Of a stretch of DNA of 28,874 nucleotides, positions 1 through 7,683 are shown one piece after another. The notes beneath the pieces are model-generated. The model saw nothing but the letters and a program-made list of their open reading frames with translations. It was not told the origin of the DNA and did not search any database. Within the stretch, counting starts at the first letter, position 1, and the number at the start of each line of letters is the position of its first letter. The position numbers were made by a program, and so were the translations under genes. Source of the stretch: DATKZS01 sp035527835 [NCBI: bacterium] (GTDB lineage Bacteria; RBG-13-61-14); contig DATKZS010000108.1 of assembly GCA_035527835.1 (NCBI GenBank), positions 1 through 28,874 on the forward strand, in the 5' to 3' direction.

Positions 1-108
1 GCTTGGCGAACCGGCCGACGGGAGCGCCAAGCCAGAAACATTCGCACCCAAGCCCTCTTAAAATCGTGTTGAAAAATAATCCTTGGCGCTCTTGGCGTCT
101 TGGCGGTT
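1..108. repeat. Truncated hairpin element at left edge (8-9 base word)
   Basis: The first bases form a small hairpin, GCTTGGCG pairing with CGCCAAGC at 1-32. A TTGGCG-rich arm follows at 81-108, in which the word CTTGGCG recurs every 8-9 bases. The arm is the exact reverse complement of 28734-28761 at the other end of the window, and the small hairpin is repeated at 28832-28863 with one indel and two substitutions. This is therefore the right half of an element whose left half lies outside the window. The open reading frame through it (3-200) is an artefact of the repeat. Confidence 0.8.
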
Positions 109-149
109 CTCCGGTCCGTTTATTTTGGACAGCACTGAAAATTAATCTA

Positions 150-192
150 TATTTTCTTCTCCGCGTCCTCTGCGCCTCCGCGGTTAAACTAA
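150..192. repeat. Solitary CTCTGCG-type repeat arm
   Basis: A TCCGCG/CTCTGCG word is repeated at 8-9 base spacing and ends in GCGGTTAAAC. It closely matches the right arm of the hairpin at 12601-12677. No partner arm is present on the left within the window. The remaining sequence to the DUF523 gene (193-290) shows no gene and no convincing promoter. Confidence 0.65.
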
Positions 193-303
193 ACGCCTGA
201 CCGGCATCGGATCTAACCAACCAGTTGCGCCGCTTTTCCGAGTTGGCTAAGATGGGCGTGAGCATGAATCGGCCGCGAACATCATGGCGGGGAGGAGACG
301 GGC

Positions 304-762
304 ATGGGAAAAGATGACAACGACGTGGTCCTGGTCAGCGCCTGCCTGCTCGGCGTGGCCTGCCGCTACAACGGGGCTTCCAGCAAGAACGACAAGGTAA
401 TCGAGTGGGCCCGGGGCCGGGCCATCGTGCCCGTGTGCCCCGAGTCGCTCTCCGGACTCCCCATCCCCCGTGACCCCGCCGAGTTCGACGCCGGCGACGG
501 GTCCCTGGTCCGCTCCGGCAAGGCCCGCATCATCCAGCGCGGCGGCGCCGACGTGACCCGGGAGTTCATGCGCGGAGCGGTCGAGTCGCTCCGCATCGCC
601 CACCTCTGCGGCGCCAAGCAGGCCCTGCTCAAGGACAGAAGCCCCTCATGCGGCGTCTATAACGTCTACCGCAAGGGCAAGCTCGCCCGCGGCGTCGGAT
701 GCTTCACCGCCCTGCTGCTGCTCGAAGGCATCGCGGTCAAGTCGGAGAAGGACATCGAGTGA
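304..762 (+). CDS. DUF523 family protein, TudS-like
   Basis: A 152-residue protein of the DUF523 (YbbK-like) family. It has the N-terminal SACLLGVACRYNG motif (residues 12-24), PVCPE (43-47) with GLPIPR (51-56), and SPSCG (113-117). The conserved cysteines C14, C45 and C116 are the type that hold an iron-sulphur cluster in characterised members. One DUF523 branch, TudS, removes sulphur from thiouracil; whether this protein does so cannot be told from sequence. Length is normal for a stand-alone DUF523 domain. The start is supported by GGAGGAG at 291-297, six bases before the ATG. It is the only plus-strand gene in the first 17 kb and converges on the GT4 gene. A GC-rich hairpin (GGGGC/GCCCC, about 764-777) lies in the 38-bp gap but has no T-run. 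Confidence 0.88.
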   Translation: MGKDDNDVVLVSACLLGVACRYNGASSKNDKVIEWARGRAIVPVCPESLSGLPIPRDPAEFDAGDGSLVRSGKARIIQRGGADVTREFMRGAVESLRIAHLCGAKQALLKDRSPSCGVYNVYRKGKLARGVGCFTALLLLEGIAVKSEKDIE

Positions 763-800
763 GGGGGCCCGAGCCCCGGATGTCCGGAATGACCAGGCCT

Positions 801-2042
801 TCATTCAATAGTCATATAGTTATTAAAGCGCTGGAGGAGCGGCTGGATCATATTATGAATGCCGCGCTGTAAAAAATTGGGCCGCCGCGGCGAGGGCGAG
901 GATTCCAGAGCGTAGCGATATATCTTCTCGATGGCGTCCACCCGCGCCGTGAGCGAGCAGAGCCGCTCCACCTTTTGCCGCGCCGCTTGCCCCATCGCCC
1001 TGGTCCTTGCCCGGTCGGAGAGGAGCTGAAGCGCGCCGCGCGCGAGCGCCGCCGGGTCCGAGGGCGGCGCCAGGAAGCCGGTCTCGCCGTCCGTCACCAG
1101 CTCGCGGTTCCCGCCCACGTCGGTGGCCACCACCGGCCGCTTCATGGCCATGGACTCGCGGATGGTCCCGGTCAGACCCTCCGCCCGCACCGAGGGCACG
1201 ATGATGAAATCGCACGCCGCCATCATCCGCGCCACGTCGCGCCGGAAGCCGGTGAGCAGGAACCTGTCCGCGATGCCGAGCGGGCCGGCCGCTTTCTCGA
1301 ACCGCTCGCGGTTGATTTCGCCGACCAGCAGGAACCTGGCCTCCGGCCGCTCCTTCAAAATCAGGCCGGCGGCCGTAAGCAGCTCCATCCCGCCCTTTAA
1401 GTGCCCGCGCTTGAACTGGAGCGAGCCCACCGTCCCGATCACCGGCACATAGAGCGGAAGCCCCAGCTCCGAGCGCACCGCCCCGCCGTCAATCCCCGGA
1501 TCGAACGCCTCCGCGTCGAAACCCGAGTAGATCACCTGGATCTTGTCCAGCCTGATCCGGCCGCTTTGGACCAGCGTGTCCTTCACCGCCTCCGACACCG
1601 CGATGATCTTCCGGACCCGGCCCGACCGGTACTTGATGCTGTTGAAAACGTCGAGCGGAACGCACGTGCCCCGGTTCAAAATGAGCGCCCCCATCGGAGC
1701 GAAATAGGACAGGATGAAAACGTAGTTGAAGTCCTTGCCCGCGAACGAATGCACCACGTCGAAATCGTGGTCCCACAGGTACTGCCCGAACTCCATGAGC
1801 ACCGGGATGGTGTACGAGTACTTGAGCTTGGCAAACGGCAGCAGCGCCACCTTCACCCCCGCCTCCCGCAGCCGGCTAAGCTCCGGCGCGGGACCCGCCG
1901 CGCCCGCCTTGCGGTTGAACGCCGCCGTCACCTCGTGGCCCCGCCGCACCAGCTCCCGGGCCAGCAGGAACAACTGGATCCCCGACCCCGTATGGAGGCC
2001 CGGGTGCGAGTTGCTGAGCAATATTTTCAGCCGTGGCGCCAT
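801..2042 (-). CDS. Glycosyltransferase family 4 (GT4) protein
   Basis: A 413-residue GT-B fold glycosyltransferase. The N-terminal Rossmann half carries the GSGIQ glycine turn near residue 20. The C-terminal half contains VIGTVGSLQFKRGH, LLVGE, and the nucleotide-sugar-binding EX7E motif in RAEGLTGTIRESMAMKRPVV, followed by DVGGNRELV and DGETGFL. It probably transfers a sugar from an activated donor onto a cell-envelope glycan or lipid; the substrate cannot be read from sequence. The start at 2042 is chosen over the longer frame (to 2126) because AGGAAGGAG lies six bases upstream and the protein then begins MAPRLKILLS, as family members do. Upstream sits the 141-bp inverted repeat 2094-2234, and no promoter is obvious. 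The same-strand gene upstream is a polysaccharide deacetylase, which suggests a shared envelope role. Confidence 0.88.
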   Translation of the reverse strand: MAPRLKILLSNSHPGLHTGSGIQLFLLARELVRRGHEVTAAFNRKAGAAGPAPELSRLREAGVKVALLPFAKLKYSYTIPVLMEFGQYLWDHDFDVVHSFAGKDFNYVFILSYFAPMGALILNRGTCVPLDVFNSIKYRSGRVRKIIAVSEAVKDTLVQSGRIRLDKIQVIYSGFDAEAFDPGIDGGAVRSELGLPLYVPVIGTVGSLQFKRGHLKGGMELLTAAGLILKERPEARFLLVGEINRERFEKAAGPLGIADRFLLTGFRRDVARMMAACDFIIVPSVRAEGLTGTIRESMAMKRPVVATDVGGNRELVTDGETGFLAPPSDPAALARGALQLLSDRARTRAMGQAARQKVERLCSLTARVDAIEKIYRYALESSPSPRRPNFLQRGIHNMIQPLLQRFNNYMTIE

Positions 2043-2093
2043 GTTCTCCTTCCTGTTTCCGCTTCCTCGCCCGCACCAAAATAGACTAGAGGC

Positions 2094-2234
2094 GGTTTCA
2101 TAACCCCGATAAGAATATTTTAACAAGGATATTCAGGAGGTTCAGGATTAAGAAAACCGGAAATCATCCTGGAAATCCTGAATATCCTTGTTAATAATCT
2201 TTTCATCGGAGATGGTTGTTCTGGTTATGAAACC
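2094..2234. repeat. Long imperfect inverted repeat, 9-base word
   Basis: The outer arms are GGTTTCATAACC (2094-2105) and GGTTATGAAACC (2223-2234). They enclose near-complementary inner arms with a core of TAACAAGGATATTCAGGA against TCCTGAATATCCTTGTTA. Within each arm an AGGA/TCCT word recurs every nine bases. The element fills the gap between the deacetylase and GT4 genes and ends 12 bases before the deacetylase stop codon. It could act as a transcript-end hairpin. Confidence 0.85.
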
Positions 2235-2246
2235 AGTTCTATATCA

Positions 2247-3359
2247 TTATTCACTGCGCCGGCCCTGGTCCCCGCTCCCGGCGCGGGAGAGGGCCGCGGC
2301 GAGCCCGGCGCCCGCCCGGGTGGACAGCGCCGCGAGCATCAGGTCGAGCGCGCGCGGAGCGATGGTCGAGCTGACCCGCACCCGGTTCAGGGTGAACGGG
2401 TCGTTGTCCCGCATGGCGGCGCCGGTCTCCGTGGTGAACGCCAGCTTGTAGCCCGCGTTCTCCGCGGCCCTGATCCCGAGCTCGCTGTAATGGCCCCACG
2501 GCCAGCACAGGGCAAGGCACGGCGCTCCGGCCAGTCCCTCCACCGCCGCGCGCGACTTTTTCAGCTCCTCATGCGCCCGCTTTTCCGCGGCCTCCTCGCT
2601 CTCCAGCTCCCCGCCCCGCGACGCGGCCGTTATGCTCCGCGCTTCCTCCCGGAGCTTTCTGGTCCAGGCCTGCTTGCCTTCTTCTTTGATCGCGGCCGAT
2701 CCGCCATGCTCCCGCATGAATGCGACGAGTTTTTCCTTGACCGCGGGATCGGGCTGGTAGCGGCGCACGGCGACGTCGGAGGCCCACTCGTACAGGGGCG
2801 CGCCGGGCCGGAGGTCGCCCTCCGCCAGTGCCTGGCGCGCCCACTGGGGCGATGCGGAAAGGATGAAGCGCTCGATCGCGGGTCCCTTGAAGCACGGCCG
2901 GTGGCGCCTGGTGTGCGATCCGAACTCGGCCACCGCGCTCGCGGCCATCTCCTTGATCTCGGAGGCGCGGAGGTAGTCATCGTGGTCGCCGGCCAGGGCC
3001 GCCTTGTTGGCCTCGTCGAACGGCCGCACTTCAGGGCCCGCCTCCGCCTTCCGCGGCGGGCCGTTTCCCACCCGCTCGGTGATGAGGAAGATCACGGCCT
3101 TCATGCCGGCGCTCTGGAGCGCGGGGAAGGCGTAATACCAGTTGTCCGCGAAGCCGTCGTCAAAGGTGATGGCCAGGCATTTGCGGCCGGGCTTGTCCCC
3201 GGTCTCGATGAAGCGCAGGAGCTCGGCCATGCCAAGAGCGCGCCATCCGCTCTTTTGCAGGCGCTTGATCTGGGCGAGAAACAGCTCGGGCGCCACGGCC
3301 ATGCGCCGGTCCACGTTGTTCACGCGGTGGTAATAGAGCACTGGTACGGCGTTTCCCAT
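2247..3359 (-). CDS. Polysaccharide deacetylase (NodB/CE4) family protein
   Basis: A 370-residue member of the carbohydrate esterase 4 superfamily, metal-dependent enzymes that de-N-acetylate glycans. It shows PVLYYHRV at the N-terminus, the catalytic and metal-binding TFDDG (residues 65-69), and the second metal motif H-x3-H in GSHTRRH. The late motif CWPWGHYSELG is followed by a terminal AGYKLAFTT block typical of the family. A charged region of about 100 residues between the second motif and CWPWG is longer than in minimal NodB domains and has no counterpart I recognise. No signal peptide or membrane segment is visible, so it may be cytoplasmic or the start may be wrong. The ATG has no clear ribosome-binding site and begins just after the pfk terminator hairpin. 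It is followed by the GT4 gene, consistent with envelope glycan work. Confidence 0.85.
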   Translation of the reverse strand: MGNAVPVLYYHRVNNVDRRMAVAPELFLAQIKRLQKSGWRALGMAELLRFIETGDKPGRKCLAITFDDGFADNWYYAFPALQSAGMKAVIFLITERVGNGPPRKAEAGPEVRPFDEANKAALAGDHDDYLRASEIKEMAASAVAEFGSHTRRHRPCFKGPAIERFILSASPQWARQALAEGDLRPGAPLYEWASDVAVRRYQPDPAVKEKLVAFMREHGGSAAIKEEGKQAWTRKLREEARSITAASRGGELESEEAAEKRAHEELKKSRAAVEGLAGAPCLALCWPWGHYSELGIRAAENAGYKLAFTTETGAAMRDNDPFTLNRVRVSSTIAPRALDLMLAALSTRAGAGLAAALSRAGSGDQGRRSE

Positions 3360-3376
3360 ATTTTAGTATGACCCGC

Positions 3377-3407
3377 AAATAACAGGGGCGCGGTCCTGCC
3401 GCGCCCC
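3377..3407 (-). terminator. Intrinsic terminator after pfk
   Basis: A perfect 9-bp stem (3385-3393 with 3399-3407, GGGGCGCGG/CCGCGCCCC) has a 5-base loop. On the minus strand it is followed by the T-rich tail TGTTATTTG. It lies 24 bases after the phosphofructokinase stop codon. Confidence 0.75.
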
Positions 3408-3431
3408 CGCCGGGATCGCCCCGAAAATATT

Positions 3432-4475
3432 TCACCCGAAGAAGTTCTTGGCCACGTCATAGATCTCGGGCGGCACGCTCTTGTTGACGCCCACGGCCTC
3501 GGAGAGGGGGATGGCGACCACGTTAAAGCCCTGCAGCGCGGCCATGTATCCCCATTTTTCCTGCGCGACCATGTCCGCCGCCATCACGCCGTAGCGGGTG
3601 CCGAGCACGCGGTCCCAGGCCGAGGGCGTGCCTCCGCGCTGGGTGTGGCCGAGGATGGTGGTGCGCACGTCCATGCCCGTCATCTGGGCCAGGTCCTTGG
3701 CTAAAGCGTTGCCCACGCCGCCCAGGTGAACGTGTCCGTACTCGTCCACCTTGTCGCTTTGCAGGTACATCTTTTCCTTGCCCTTGGGGAAGGCCCCCTC
3801 GGCGATGACCACGATGGAGAAGGTCCGGCCGCGCTCGCGCCGCGCGTTCACCGACTGCACCACGTCCTCCAGCTCGAAGGGCTGCTCCGGGATCAGGATC
3901 ACGTCGGCGCCGCCGGCCATGCCGGAATAGGTGGCGATCCAGCCGGCGTTCCGGCCCATCACCTCCACCACGATCACCCGGTGGTGGGCCTCCGCCGTCG
4001 AGTGCAGCCGGTCTATCGCCTCCGTGGCGATCTCCACCGCCGTGTCGAACCCGAACGTGTAATCCGTCCCCCCCACGTCGTTGTCAATGGTCTTGGGCAC
4101 GCCCACCACGTTGAGCCCTTCCGAGCACAGCTTGACCGCGGCCCCCAGGGTGTCGTCGCCCCCGATCGCGATCAGGCCGTCGAGCCGGAGCTTCTTGTAG
4201 TTCTCGATGGTGAGCGCCTTGGTCTCCGGGGTCTTGATGGGGTTGGTACGGCTGGTGCCTAAAATCGTGCCGCCGCGGTGCAGGATGCCGCTCACCTCCT
4301 CGCGGTCCAGGTTCTTCCATTCATAATCCAGGAGGCCGGCCCAGCCGTTGAGGATGCCGATCATCTTGAAATTGTACTTGCGCACGCCCCGCACCACGAT
4401 CGCCCGGATCACCGCGTTCAGTCCCGGACAATCGCCCCCGCCGGTCAACACTCCCACCCGCTGAATCTTACCCAT
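3432..4475 (-). CDS. 6-phosphofructokinase, PPi-type signature
   Basis: A 347-residue phosphofructokinase. It has the N-terminal GVLTGGGDCPGLNA loop, GGDDT at residues 105-109, PKTIDND at 127-133, the sugar-phosphate motif VMGRNAGW and the late motif GHTQRGG. ATP-dependent enzymes of the E. coli type usually carry GGDGS and PGTIDND. The Asp after GGD and the Lys before TIDND are hallmarks of pyrophosphate-dependent enzymes, so EC 2.7.1.90 is more likely than 2.7.1.11 and the step would be reversible. The start at 4475 is preferred to an upstream ATG at 4559: GGAGG lies nine bases before it and the protein then begins directly with the fold. A consensus-like promoter is present 100-130 bases upstream and a terminator follows, so it is probably monocistronic. 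Confidence 0.93.
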   Translation of the reverse strand: MGKIQRVGVLTGGGDCPGLNAVIRAIVVRGVRKYNFKMIGILNGWAGLLDYEWKNLDREEVSGILHRGGTILGTSRTNPIKTPETKALTIENYKKLRLDGLIAIGGDDTLGAAVKLCSEGLNVVGVPKTIDNDVGGTDYTFGFDTAVEIATEAIDRLHSTAEAHHRVIVVEVMGRNAGWIATYSGMAGGADVILIPEQPFELEDVVQSVNARRERGRTFSIVVIAEGAFPKGKEKMYLQSDKVDEYGHVHLGGVGNALAKDLAQMTGMDVRTTILGHTQRGGTPSAWDRVLGTRYGVMAADMVAQEKWGYMAALQGFNVVAIPLSEAVGVNKSVPPEIYDVAKNFFG

Positions 4476-4573
4476 TTCCAATCGCCTCCGATCGCCGCGA
4501 AGATTGCTCCCGCCGCTCCGCCATGGAACTCCCCGCTTCCCCATGCCCCGGAACGGCAACTGCTTCAGCGCCT

Positions 4574-4601
4574 ATTATAGTGAGCGCCGGGAGTTTGTCA
4601 A
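4574..4601 (-). promoter_or_regulatory. Sigma70-type promoter for pfk
   Basis: On the minus strand TTGACA (4596-4601) and TATAAT (4574-4579), both perfect consensus hexamers, are 16 bases apart. The predicted transcript start near 4567 gives a leader of about 90 bases before the pfk ATG. It sits in the gap after the YfhO-like gene. Confidence 0.85.
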
Positions 4602-4618
4602 AGGCTATAGGGCGCGGA

Positions 4619-6886
4619 TCAGGAGGGGGGACGGCGGAGGCCGGAGCGCCGGCCAGGGCGGATGAGCAAAGCCATCAGCATCAGGCCCGCGGCCGTGATC
4701 CCGGCGAACAGGCCGGTGCGGAAGCTCGCGGGCATGAAGCGCATGATGACGGGAGCGGAGCCGGGCGACGAGAATTTTCTAAAGCCTGATTCGGTGGTCT
4801 CGATCCTGATCTCGCGGCCGCCGGCAAAGGCCCGCCAGCCCGGGTACCACGAATCGCTGAGCGTGACCGCGGTCCCGCCCTGGACCTCCGCCCGGTCCGG
4901 CGCCGGGTAGGACACGGCCCGCGCGATCATCCGCCCTCCGCTCTCCTCGCGGGCGCGGGGCAGGGCCGCCGCGTTCCGGTAAATATGGAGGCCGGGGCCG
5001 GACAGAAGCGGGGCGAGCTCGAGCCCGGGTCCGCCTGCTTTCCACGGGTCCCGGGATATGATCCAGGCCACGTTCATCCGGTTGAACAGGTCGAGCCGGG
5101 CCGGGTCGAGCTTTTGGGGGTCGCGCACCGCCATCTGGTCGTAATGCACGAGCCTTCCGTTCCAGTATGTGAAAAGGGCCGGGTACAGCCCGGCCAGGCG
5201 CATGGCGCTCATGCGCGGCGGCACGCGCGAGAACGAGTCAATGGTGGCGGCGTTGAGGCGGAGTCCCAGGTGGAAGGGCAGGGCGGGGTCAAGGATCCCG
5301 GTGATGGAGATGATGGCGTACCGCTCGCGCGCGGCCGTGTCGGTGAGCACGGAAGCGAGGCGCGGGTCAACCGGGAACTCATCCTTGGGGCTCATGGGCA
5401 GCCAGGCCAGGGCGAGCAGGTAGAGGTCGGCGAGGACCAGGGCCACGGCGAGTGCCGGCCTGGCGCCGGGCCGCCGGAGGATGGGAAGCCTAAGCCATGC
5501 GGCGAGTCCGGCCATGGCGAGGGCCGCGCAGAACACGTAGCGCGCGGCCAGGCCGTGGCGCATGGTAGGCAGCGACAGGGCGGTGAGCGCGGCGAAGATG
5601 ATCAGAAAGGCCGCGCCGCCGCGGCCGAAGGGGACGGCCTGGCCGCCGGCCGCCGCTTTATTCTCATCCGCTCCCGCCGGCGCGGACCCGGCCATCCATT
5701 GGTCCAGCGCATGAGTGGCGGCCAGGAGGAAAAAAATTTCCAGCACCGGCCAGATGCGCAGCGGCACCAGCATTGCCCCCAGGACCGGGATGCGCGAGAA
5801 GACCAGGTTGAACGGCGGCGTATACATCAGGATCAGGTAAACGGCGGCGGCCGGGAAGCACAGCAGCCGGCGCCGGGCGTAGGCGTGGTGTCTCAGGCCG
5901 AACGCGGCGAGCAGGATGAAGAACGCGCCCAGGTACCACGGATCGAGCCCGTGGTTGGCCGGGAACATGGCCTCGGGGATCGGGGCGTGGAACAGCGCGA
6001 GCAGGGGCAAGAACCAGTCATTGCGCAGGCCGTGGCGGGGGAGGAACGATCCGGAGCGCACGGAAAGATTTTGCAGCTCGATCGCGGGCAGGAGCTGGGG
6101 CGAGGCGGCGATGGCGCCGATCAGGATCGAGCCGGCCAGCGCGAGGGCCGCATGGGTGGTGAGACTTTTTTCCCGGAGCCGGAGCCCGAGCTCGAAGCCC
6201 ATGCCCAGCACGCCGAACACGATCAGCTCCAGATCGCCCGCGTAGATCATGGCGGCGAAGGCGGCGGATGAGAGCGCGAACGGCCGGAAGCGCGGGCGCT
6301 TTAGCAGGGAGAAGGAGGAGGCGAACCAGAGCGCGAGCCACGCTCCGGTGTGCAGCGACGGCAGGAAGTTGATGTTGTTGAAATAGTAGCCGGAGAAGGC
6401 GAACGCCGCCGCGGCGCAGAAGGACGCGGCGCGGGACCGCCCGGCCGCCCTAAACAGCGCGAAGGAGAACCCGGCGGTGAGACTGAGGTGGATCAAGATG
6501 TCGAGGGTCGTGCCCGGCTGGTAGGCCCCGGCCAGGAGCTGGGACGCTATTGCCGGGAAGTAGAGCGAGCCGGTGTGGGCAAAGGCCAGGAAAGGCATGC
6601 CGCACAGGTCATACGGGTCCCACAGCGGAAATACCCCGGCCGAATAACAGCGCCGGATGAAGGCCGAAAACGGGACCCACTGGTAGCCGATGTCGCAGGT
6701 CCAGGGAAAATCCACCACGCTCTTGCCCGCGAGGGCCGGAAGCAGAACCACGGCCGCCGCCATCAGCCCCAGCGCCAGGAGCCAGGGAGCGGAAGCATGT
6801 CTTAAGAATGAAGGCTGAAGGCTGAAGAATGAAAGAAGAGAGGGCCTTTGCTCGTCCGGTCCGGTCACTATTTTTTCATCCTTCAT
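4619..6886 (-). CDS. YfhO-like polytopic membrane protein
   Basis: Up to 755 residues with about a dozen hydrophobic segments, the first at residues 33-55. The early loop contains VFPLWDPYDLCGMPFLA, a motif of YfhO-type and related GT-C membrane glycosyltransferases. The soluble C-terminal part includes SDSWYPGWRAF followed by a final membrane helix, typical of the YfhO family. Such proteins are implicated in sugar decoration of envelope polymers; donor and acceptor are unknown here. The start is unusual. The only in-frame start codons before the first membrane helix are the ATG at 6886 and a GTG at 6868, and the sequence between them and the helix is part of the inverted repeat 6803-6935, so roughly the first 28 residues are repeat-derived. 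The upstream neighbour is the HEAT-repeat gene. Confidence 0.85.
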   Translation of the reverse strand: MKDEKIVTGPDEQRPSLLSFFSLQPSFLRHASAPWLLALGLMAAAVVLLPALAGKSVVDFPWTCDIGYQWVPFSAFIRRCYSAGVFPLWDPYDLCGMPFLAFAHTGSLYFPAIASQLLAGAYQPGTTLDILIHLSLTAGFSFALFRAAGRSRAASFCAAAAFAFSGYYFNNINFLPSLHTGAWLALWFASSFSLLKRPRFRPFALSSAAFAAMIYAGDLELIVFGVLGMGFELGLRLREKSLTTHAALALAGSILIGAIAASPQLLPAIELQNLSVRSGSFLPRHGLRNDWFLPLLALFHAPIPEAMFPANHGLDPWYLGAFFILLAAFGLRHHAYARRRLLCFPAAAVYLILMYTPPFNLVFSRIPVLGAMLVPLRIWPVLEIFFLLAATHALDQWMAGSAPAGADENKAAAGGQAVPFGRGGAAFLIIFAALTALSLPTMRHGLAARYVFCAALAMAGLAAWLRLPILRRPGARPALAVALVLADLYLLALAWLPMSPKDEFPVDPRLASVLTDTAARERYAIISITGILDPALPFHLGLRLNAATIDSFSRVPPRMSAMRLAGLYPALFTYWNGRLVHYDQMAVRDPQKLDPARLDLFNRMNVAWIISRDPWKAGGPGLELAPLLSGPGLHIYRNAAALPRAREESGGRMIARAVSYPAPDRAEVQGGTAVTLSDSWYPGWRAFAGGREIRIETTESGFRKFSSPGSAPVIMRFMPASFRTGLFAGITAAGLMLMALLIRPGRRSGLRRPPS

Positions 6887-6935
6887 CCTTCATCCTTCAT
6901 ACTTTGTCCTTCATCACTCATCACTCATCACTTTT
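6803..6935. repeat. Inverted repeat, 7-base word (GAAGGAT type)
   Basis: The left arm (6803-6840) repeats GAATGAA/GGCTGAA every seven bases. The right arm (6872-6935) is eight consecutive 7-base words: CATCCTT three times, CATACTT, TGTCCTT, then CATCACT three times. The arms are roughly complementary. The element spans the start region of the YfhO-like gene and runs up to the stop codon of the HEAT-repeat gene (6938). Confidence 0.85.
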
Positions 6936-6937
6936 AT

Positions 6938-7501
6938 TCATCCTGCGATCTTTCCCAGGATTTCGGCGGCGGCCTTTCTGATGTCCGGGTCGGAGTGGCG
7001 GGTGAGCCCGATGATGCGCGGCATGGCCTCCGCGGCGTTGAGCCTGCCCAGCGTGCGGATGGCCGCGATGACCAGGTATTTGTTTTCGCGCTCCAGCACG
7101 GGGATGAGGTGGGGAATCAGGTTCTTCTGGTTGAAGTTCGCGAGCGCCTCCACCGCCAGGGTCTGGATGTCCACGCTCGGGTCATTGAGCATGTTGATCA
7201 CGGCCTGCACCGTGCGCGACTCTCCGATCTCGCCCAGCACCCGGACCGCCGCTCCCTTGACGTCATTGTCCGCGCTGGAGAGAGCGTGGATCAGCACCGG
7301 CAGGCAGTCCTCCGCCCGGAGCTTGCCCATGGCGTAGATCACCTTGAGCTTCAAGGTCTTGTCGCCCGTCCGGTACTTGCCGAGCAGCGCGCCCAGGTTC
7401 GACATCCCCTCCAGGCGCTCCAACGCCTCGGCCGCGCTGATGCGCACGTCCTCGTTCGGGTCGCGCAAAAGGCTGATCAGTACCTGTCGTCGTTCATCCA
7501 T
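6938..7501 (-). CDS. HEAT-repeat protein
   Basis: A 187-residue, all-helical protein made of tandem HEAT-type repeats of about 30 residues. Repeated patterns such as DPNEDVRISAAEALERL, DNDVKGAAVRVLGEIG, DPSVDIQTLAVEALANF and DPDIRKAAAEILGKI recur through the whole length. Such scaffolds bind proteins or act with bilin lyases; there is no catalytic motif, so the partner is unknown. The ATG at 7501 is chosen over an in-frame TTG at 7513, because the predicted promoter places the transcript start near 7517. The ribosome-binding site is weak in either case. The stop codon TGA abuts the 7-base-word repeat at 6803-6935. Confidence 0.85.
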   Translation of the reverse strand: MDERRQVLISLLRDPNEDVRISAAEALERLEGMSNLGALLGKYRTGDKTLKLKVIYAMGKLRAEDCLPVLIHALSSADNDVKGAAVRVLGEIGESRTVQAVINMLNDPSVDIQTLAVEALANFNQKNLIPHLIPVLERENKYLVIAAIRTLGRLNAAEAMPRIIGLTRHSDPDIRKAAAEILGKIAG

Positions 7502-7523
7502 CGCTTTCGCCAAACAGCGTTAG

Positions 7524-7552
7524 AATTTACCAACTCGAAGCCGCCGGGTCAA
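7524..7552 (-). promoter_or_regulatory. Probable promoter of the HEAT-repeat gene
   Basis: On the minus strand TTGACC (7547-7552) and TAAATT (7524-7529) are 17 bases apart, about 20 bases upstream of the chosen ATG. The -35 is good and the -10 matches four of six consensus positions. Confidence 0.5.
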
Positions 7553-7560
7553 TTCTTTCC

Positions 7561-7647
7561 GGGTCAGGGCTTCAGTTTTCAGTTAATCTTGGGGGTGCTC
7601 GGGACTTGCAACTTCTCGCGATTAACTGAAAACTGAAGCCCTGACCC
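7561..7647. repeat. Perfect 27-bp inverted repeat
   Basis: Arms 7561-7587 and 7621-7647 are exact reverse complements, with a 33-base loop. The word TTCAGT occurs twice at 7-base spacing inside the arm. The element occupies the gap between the HEAT gene promoter and the end of the small membrane-protein gene. A perfect stem of this length would form very stable double-stranded RNA if transcribed. Confidence 0.9.
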
Positions 7648-7683
7648 TCCCCGTCCTCCGGCCGCTTTATCATCGGCGCTGGT

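Noticed and set aside
3-200. Open frame of 65 codons at the left edge
   Set aside because: It is translation of repeat arms, with no ribosome-binding site and no family resemblance.
4985-6271. Plus-strand frame of 428 codons over the YfhO-like gene
   Set aside because: It is a Gly/Glu/Arg/Gln-rich shadow with no domain; the opposite strand encodes a well-formed membrane protein.
6872-6935. CRISPR array, suspected from regular short repeats
   Set aside because: The units are 7 bases with no spacers and no cas genes; the arms are tandem words in an inverted repeat.
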